Source: Chitinophagaceae bacterium (GTDB lineage Bacteria > Bacteroidota > Bacteroidia > Chitinophagales > Chitinophagaceae). Taken from it: a stretch of DNA of 11,188 nucleotides. Shown here piece by piece: positions 7,852 to 11,188 of this stretch; position 1 is the first letter of the stretch; the number at the start of each line of letters is the position of its first letter. The notes under the pieces are model-generated. The model had not been told where the DNA came from and did not search any database. It was given only the letters and a program-made list of their open reading frames with translations. The stretch spans positions 1-11,188 of the forward strand of contig JAJAZO010000303.1 of NCBI GenBank assembly GCA_026785745.1. Direction: 5' to 3'. The translations under genes were made by a program, and so were the position numbers.

Positions 7852-8067
7852 ATGTGCCAGCATGAAACAAAAAACTGTCCAAGATGTAAGACTGCATTTG
7901 AATGCAAACCGGGCAACATTACCCAATGCCAATGCTATGGAATAGAATTGACAGCAGAGCTGAAAGCTTATATTGAGCAACGGTATACTGATTGTCTCTG
8001 CAAAAACTGTCTTCAATATTTGCAACAGGAATTAAACCTGTTTAAAGAAAAATATTTTTTCAGATAA
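7852..8067 (+). CDS. Small cysteine-rich CWC-family protein in the B12 operon
   Basis: A 71-residue protein with nine cysteines: C2, C9, C12, C18, C26, C28, C48, C50 and C53. The order CPRC - FEC - CxC - CLCKNCL, with length about 70, is the pattern of the cysteine-rich CWC family (function unknown). The cysteine pairs suggest metal binding, possibly zinc, but this is inference. The tryptophan that gives the family its name is glutamine here (C26-Q27-C28). There is no signal peptide or membrane segment, so it should be cytoplasmic. The C-terminal third is likely helical and ends KEKYFFR. It lies 11 bases after btuB and just before a strong terminator, so it should be transcribed and B12-repressed with btuB. 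A role in handling cobalamin or its corrinoid precursors is suggested only by this position. Confidence 0.85.
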   Translation: MCQHETKNCPRCKTAFECKPGNITQCQCYGIELTAELKAYIEQRYTDCLCKNCLQYLQQELNLFKEKYFFR

Positions 8068-8070
8068 ATT

Positions 8071-8108
8071 AAAAGCCCCGTTCAGAACAGGACGGGGCTT
8101 TTAGTTTA
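8071..8108 (+). terminator. Intrinsic terminator of the btuB-CWC operon
   Basis: A perfect 11-base-pair stem, AAAAGCCCCGT (8071-8081) with ACGGGGCTTTT (8092-8102), loop of 10 bases, followed by AGTTTA. It begins 3 bases after the CWC stop codon. The A-rich 5' side means it could also stop minus-strand transcripts. Confidence 0.9.
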
Positions 8109-8135
8109 TAACGACTTCCGCAAATACTACCTTTG
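8105..8135 (+). promoter_or_regulatory. Promoter for the MarC-family gene
   Basis: TTTA (8105-8108), a 19-base spacer, then TACCTTTG (8128-8135), a full match to TAnnTTTG. The -33 element starts 2 bases after the terminator stem. Transcription would start near 8140, giving a leader of only about 10 bases before ATG 8150. Confidence 0.6.
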
Positions 8136-8149
8136 CCAAAACCACTGCC

Positions 8150-8728
8150 ATGAACCTTGACCCCAAAGAATTACTCACTGTATCTTTTACCCTTTTTGCG
8201 GTAATTGATATTGTAGGCTCGGTACCTATACTTATTTCGTTGAAAGAAAAAATGGGTGGCATCCGGGAATTAAGGGCCACACTTATTTCGGGAGGTTTGA
8301 TGATATTGTTCCTTTTTCTTGGCGAAGCTTTTTTGAAATTGCTCGGACTGGATATTGGTTCATTTGCAGTCGGTGGTTCTATTGTAATTTTTATTCTTGG
8401 CCTGGAAATGGTGTTAGGCCTGGAATTTTTTAAAAGCGAATCAAATGTAAAAGCGGCTACCGTTGTCCCGATAGCATTTCCGTTAATAGCCGGATCGGGA
8501 ACATTAACAACTCTTATGTCATTAAAAGCAAATTATGGGGAATCAACTTTACTGATAGCCATCCTTGTTAACCTTATTATTGTATTTGCTGTTTTAAAAT
8601 CCTTAGGAGCTATAGCCCGGCTGTTAGGTCCTGCAGGACTGATAGCGGTAAGAAAATTTTTTGGCGTAATATTGCTCGCCATTGCGGTAAAAATATTTGC
8701 CACCAATGCGCCGGGATTGATAAAATAA
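8150..8728 (+). CDS. MarC-family integral membrane protein
   Basis: A 192-residue inner-membrane protein of the MarC (UPF0056) family, which has about 200 residues. Six hydrophobic segments are visible, at about residues 7-31, 43-67, 69-91, 103-125, 133-151 and 163-184. Family signatures include FAVIDIVGSVPI in the first helix and VVPIAFPLIAGSGTLTTL at residues 105-122, matching the 'PxAxPLIAGxGx' pattern. The physiological role of the family is not settled; the early link of MarC to multiple antibiotic resistance in E. coli was later withdrawn, as I recall, so no resistance role is claimed. It has its own promoter and is not part of the B12 operon. The tRNA gene follows 39 bases after its stop, possibly on the same transcript. 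Confidence 0.92.
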   Translation: MNLDPKELLTVSFTLFAVIDIVGSVPILISLKEKMGGIRELRATLISGGLMILFLFLGEAFLKLLGLDIGSFAVGGSIVIFILGLEMVLGLEFFKSESNVKAATVVPIAFPLIAGSGTLTTLMSLKANYGESTLLIAILVNLIIVFAVLKSLGAIARLLGPAGLIAVRKFFGVILLAIAVKIFATNAPGLIK

Positions 8729-8764
8729 CCTCACCCCAACCCTCTCCATAAATGCAGAGGGAGA
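8729..8764. repeat. GC-rich palindromic repeat-like segment between the MarC gene and tRNA-Arg
   Basis: The segment begins CCTCACCCCAACCCTCTCC and ends AGAGGGAG. CCCTCT (8740-8745) pairs with AGAGGG (8756-8761) around a 10-base loop. The opening wording is one I recall from dispersed intergenic palindromes in many bacterial genomes. It could alternatively be a weak terminator or processing hairpin for the MarC transcript, though no T-run follows. Confidence 0.45.
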
Positions 8765-8767
8765 ACT

Positions 8768-8842
8768 GGCCTCGTTGTACAATGGATAGTATAAGAGTTT
8801 CCGAAGCTCCAGATCCAGGTTCGATTCCTGGCGAGGCCACCA
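8768..8842 (+). tRNA. tRNA-Arg (anticodon CCG)
   Basis: The cloverleaf folds fully: acceptor GGCCTCG (8768-8774) with CGAGGCC (8832-8838), D stem GTAC (8777-8780) with GTAT (8789-8792), D loop AATGGATA with the A20 expected of arginine tRNAs. The anticodon loop is TTCCGAA (8799-8805) with CCG at 8801-8803. The variable loop is AGAT, and the T arm is CCAGG-TTCGATT-CCTGG. Discriminator A and an encoded CCA end (8840-8842) follow. The D stem is AU-rich, and the top of the anticodon stem has an A-C mismatch (8794 with 8810). It reads CGG arginine codons. No clear promoter of its own was found upstream. Confidence 0.96.
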
Positions 8843-8880
8843 AAAGCCATCTTTTTAAAAAAGGATGGCTTTTCTTTTTA
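8842..8880 (+). terminator. Intrinsic terminator after tRNA-Arg
   Basis: Stem AAAAGCCATC (8842-8851) with GATGGCTTTT (8864-8873), whose inner TTTTT/AAAAA can pair further, followed by CTTTTTA. The first stem base is the last A of the tRNA CCA end, so termination directly follows the mature tRNA. Confidence 0.85.
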
Positions 8881-8925
8881 TCCCGAAATATTTCTACCTT
8901 CCTTGTTACAATAAAACATTCTGCT

Positions 8926-9366
8926 ATGGCAAATCAATCACACAAACCTTCGGCATTTTTAACCATTCCCTGGGGGTTACTCTCCATTGTATTGGTACTG
9001 GCTTTAAACATAACCCTGAATGGTGTATGGTTTCAAAAGAACTGGAGCTGGATAGCTTTGGTATTAATTATACCGGCAGCCATCCTCGAAAATTTTAAAG
9101 TGGGATACTCCACCATGCGGATCATGTTTATGAAAGTAGTTTACTCACTTATCTCGTTTCTGTTAGTAGGAATGGCGTTTGGTTCAGCATTATCAGGATG
9201 GCATATCGCTAAGTTTCAAAAAGTTGCAGAACCTGTTAAAACTATCAGTCTGCCCTGGTATGTAATGCTGGCATTGGGTGTATTGCTGATGATACAGGTA
9301 GCACAACTTTTTAGTATGCTAAAAGCCGTAAAGAGAGAGTTTATGCAAATGGATCCGGACAATTAA
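8926..9366 (+). CDS. Small four-helix membrane protein, function unknown
   Basis: A 146-residue protein starting MANQSHKPSAFLTIPWG. Four hydrophobic helices are visible at about residues 13-32, 40-56, 69-90 and 109-131, with a short charged C-terminal tail (KREFMQMDPDN). No cysteine cluster, catalytic motif or family signature was recognised. The open frame extends upstream to 8752, but that extension would read through the tRNA and its terminator, so ATG 8926 is the start. A TACCTTCC at 8895-8902 weakly resembles a -7 element, without a good -33 partner. It is convergent with crtY (49-base gap) and stands alone, so its neighbours give no functional hint. Confidence 0.75.
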   Translation: MANQSHKPSAFLTIPWGLLSIVLVLALNITLNGVWFQKNWSWIALVLIIPAAILENFKVGYSTMRIMFMKVVYSLISFLLVGMAFGSALSGWHIAKFQKVAEPVKTISLPWYVMLALGVLLMIQVAQLFSMLKAVKREFMQMDPDN

Positions 9367-9415
9367 TTGCTTCTAACCCTGCCTATCCACTGGCAAGCCC
9401 GAAAGGGAATTAAAA

Positions 9416-10588
9416 TCAAAGTTGCTTGAATGCGGCTTTTAGAAAAGGCCAGGTTGGCAATGAAGAAATAATTTTCAACTCATCCCCAAAAGAACTTTCA
9501 TTGTCTAAAAACCTCAGCACCTGCTGGGGTTTATTTTTTTTAAACAACCGGGTAAATATTTTATCTCCGGGTAATTTATTATGTGTTAATATATGCAGCA
9601 ATGTGCTGTCATAAAATTTAAACCTTGGCGGCCCGCCCGGTAATGCAATAAACGGGTTGCCCCTTTTTATAAGGTTCTCTACTATACGGGCAGAATGTTT
9701 TTGAATAAACCTAAATGTGTAACCACTGGAGGCTTTGGTTTGGCCACCGGCTGTGCCAATATTAACAATGCGGCCATCAACAGCAGGGAATTTATAATTC
9801 GTCATCGGTATTATACCAAACTCCTCTTCTGTTATCTTATACGATTCTATTTTAAGGAAACGTCGGATGTAATCGTTCAACCCTGCGTCATATTGAGATG
9901 GCTCTAACAATTTTTCTGTAAACAAAGTGTATTCAACCAAAGCTTTTGTTTCCGAAAAAGGTTTTACATACACAAATGTAGTACCGTGTTGTTGTCCGGT
10001 CCTGAAATCCATCAGTGTAGCTTCTGTAGGATTAAAAACGGGTATAGCTGTTTCAATAATCCAGCCTTTGAAATGCCGAAGCAGGTAATAATCATTTTTC
10101 TTTAACACCGGTTTTTCTAACAGCAGGCTGCTGAAAACATATTCCGCTGTAATCTTTTCATCGTTTAGATGAATAGCAGCAGTATTATTTTCATTTACTA
10201 TTGATTTTATATCGCCGTACCTGATTTCAAAATTTGGATGTTGCTGAATAATATTAAAACAATACCTGTAAAAATCAATTCCCCGTATCATCTTGTATTC
10301 ATACGGCGACGGGTCAAGCAGGTGGGAAAAATTCTCGCTATGAAACCAGGTATGTTTCCATTTTCTGTACACTACGGGTTCAAATATTCCCGGTTCTGTT
10401 TCCCAAAAAGACCAGGTACGGTCGTTTTTTTGTTTATGGTCTTTATCAATAATGACGATGTTCTTGTTGCTGAACTGGCCGGAATGAATCATACGCACAG
10501 CAAGACTAAGGCCTGCACAACCAGCACCTGCAATTATATAATCGTATTCCTGTCTCCGCTTATTAGCGGAGAATTTAGATTCAAGCAT
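9416..10588 (-). CDS. crtY: Lycopene beta-cyclase
   Basis: CrtY-type FAD/NAD(P)-dependent cyclase that turns the ends of lycopene into beta-ionone rings, giving beta-carotene; 390 residues, normal for the family. Seen: N-terminal dinucleotide-binding motif DYIIAGAGCAGLSLAVR (residues 16-32) with the GxGxxG pattern; NDRTWSFWE (about 55-63), matching the family's 'TWSF' block; and IGTAGGQTKASSGYTF (about 277-292), a hallmark of the family. ATG 10588 is preferred over an in-frame TTG at 10606 that would add six residues. It lies 54 bases downstream of the crtZ stop on the same strand with no terminator between, so the two are co-transcribed. The downstream gene at 8926-9366 points toward it; no clear terminator hairpin is visible in the 49-base gap. 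Confidence 0.93.
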   Translation of the reverse strand: MLESKFSANKRRQEYDYIIAGAGCAGLSLAVRMIHSGQFSNKNIVIIDKDHKQKNDRTWSFWETEPGIFEPVVYRKWKHTWFHSENFSHLLDPSPYEYKMIRGIDFYRYCFNIIQQHPNFEIRYGDIKSIVNENNTAAIHLNDEKITAEYVFSSLLLEKPVLKKNDYYLLRHFKGWIIETAIPVFNPTEATLMDFRTGQQHGTTFVYVKPFSETKALVEYTLFTEKLLEPSQYDAGLNDYIRRFLKIESYKITEEEFGIIPMTNYKFPAVDGRIVNIGTAGGQTKASSGYTFRFIQKHSARIVENLIKRGNPFIALPGGPPRFKFYDSTLLHILTHNKLPGDKIFTRLFKKNKPQQVLRFLDNESSFGDELKIISSLPTWPFLKAAFKQL

Positions 10589-10642
10589 ACATTTCTCTAA
10601 TAACAATAACTAAAATAAAAGGATGATGGTGAAATTAATAAA

Positions 10643-11179
10643 CTATTGCAATTCTCCTTTAGGAGCCGGGGCTTCCGCTTCGGGAGCATACTCTACTTTT
10701 GCACTACCGGCCATTAATTTTTTATCCCGGCGGATTTTATCCCGGTATTTCTTGCTAACAAAGAGGAACCCGAAACTTTCTCCCCGCTGCCTATCCAAAT
10801 TTTTGTGGTGCATTTTATGTGCCCAGCGAATGGCCCTTACATACGTATTGTTACTTCGGGTAAACCATTTGAAACGCTGATGAATGATAACATCATGCAC
10901 CATGAAATAAGCAAATCCATACGCCATTACACCAAAACCAATAGCCTGCAACCACCAAATATGGTTATAAGTGCCGAAGTAAATCATCAGGAAACTTGGT
11001 ATAGCGAATATGAAAGCAAACAAATCATTTTTTTCAAAAATACCCGGTCGTACCTCGTGATGGTCACGGTGCAGGTACCATAAAAAACCATGCATAACAA
11101 ACCGATGTGTACACCAGGTAATTCCTTCCATGATGATAAATGTGCCCACCAAAACCAGTATATAATAAACGATACTCAT
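10643..11179 (-). CDS. crtZ: Beta-carotene hydroxylase
   Basis: Membrane-bound non-haem di-iron hydroxylase that adds 3-hydroxyl groups to beta-carotene, giving beta-cryptoxanthin then zeaxanthin. All four histidine motifs are intact: HRFVMH (25-30), HRDHH (37-41), HDVIIH (95-100) and HKMHH (121-125). Hydrophobic segments lie at about 3-20, 52-70 and 74-94. ESFGFLFV (134-141) is also typical. At 178 residues it is slightly longer than common CrtZ proteins (about 160-175) because of an Ala/Pro/Glu-rich tail from about residue 158 (VEYAPEAEAPAPKGELQ). Only 9 bases lie upstream in the window, so the promoter, and possibly earlier carotenoid genes, are beyond the right edge. It precedes crtY in the same operon. 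Confidence 0.95.
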   Translation of the reverse strand: MSIVYYILVLVGTFIIMEGITWCTHRFVMHGFLWYLHRDHHEVRPGIFEKNDLFAFIFAIPSFLMIYFGTYNHIWWLQAIGFGVMAYGFAYFMVHDVIIHQRFKWFTRSNNTYVRAIRWAHKMHHKNLDRQRGESFGFLFVSKKYRDKIRRDKKLMAGSAKVEYAPEAEAPAPKGELQ

Positions 11180-11188
11180 TGTTTTGCA

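Noticed and set aside
8768..8842. tRNA-Arg as an integration site for a mobile element
   Set aside because: No integrase, no direct repeat of the tRNA 3' end and no foreign-looking genes were seen nearby.
8752..8925. Upstream extension of the small membrane protein's frame
   Set aside because: It would translate through the tRNA-Arg and its terminator. ATG 8926 gives a normal N-terminus.
9367..9415. Possible terminator between the small membrane protein gene and crtY
   Set aside because: Only a 3-base CCC-GAAA-GGG hairpin and a 4-base TGCC/GGCA pairing are present, without a T-run; too weak to call.

Overview
The window looks like chromosomal DNA of a member of the Bacteroidota, most likely close to the Chitinophagaceae. 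This rests on Bacteroidota-type promoters (TTG or TTTA spaced 19-20 bases from TAnnTTTG), AT-rich start regions without Shine-Dalgarno sequences, two SusC/BtuB-style TonB receptors with '(L/M)DEVxxxA' TonB boxes, a cysteine-rich CWC-family protein, and a CrtZ-CrtY carotenoid pair. The taxonomic call is inference, made without a database search.

Left third (1-5264): an operon on the minus strand encodes an APC-family amino acid permease followed by a Cys/Met-metabolism PLP enzyme, with stop and start overlapping by one base (TAATG). The PLP gene runs off the left edge. A TonB-dependent receptor of unknown ligand diverges from the permease. It converges, with a 5-base gap, on a minus-strand gene for an outer-membrane beta-barrel protein.

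Middle (5265-8102): a 644-base intergenic region holds a promoter and a cobalamin riboswitch with recognisable core, P2 hairpin, B12 box and candidate L5-L13 kissing loop. They drive a BtuB-like B12 receptor and, 11 bases after it, a 71-residue nine-cysteine protein of the CWC type. A strong intrinsic terminator closes this unit. The sequence therefore predicts that the small cysteine protein is repressed by B12 together with its transporter. This is the most interesting part of the window.

Right third (8103-11188): a MarC-family membrane protein with its own promoter abutting the terminator, a palindromic GC-rich repeat, a tRNA-Arg(CCG) with its own terminator, and a small four-helix membrane protein of unknown function. 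Facing these on the minus strand is the end of a carotenoid operon, crtZ then crtY. Together their products would convert lycopene to beta-carotene and then zeaxanthin.

No mobile element, CRISPR array or defence cassette is visible. Most of the window is ordinary core-type gene content.
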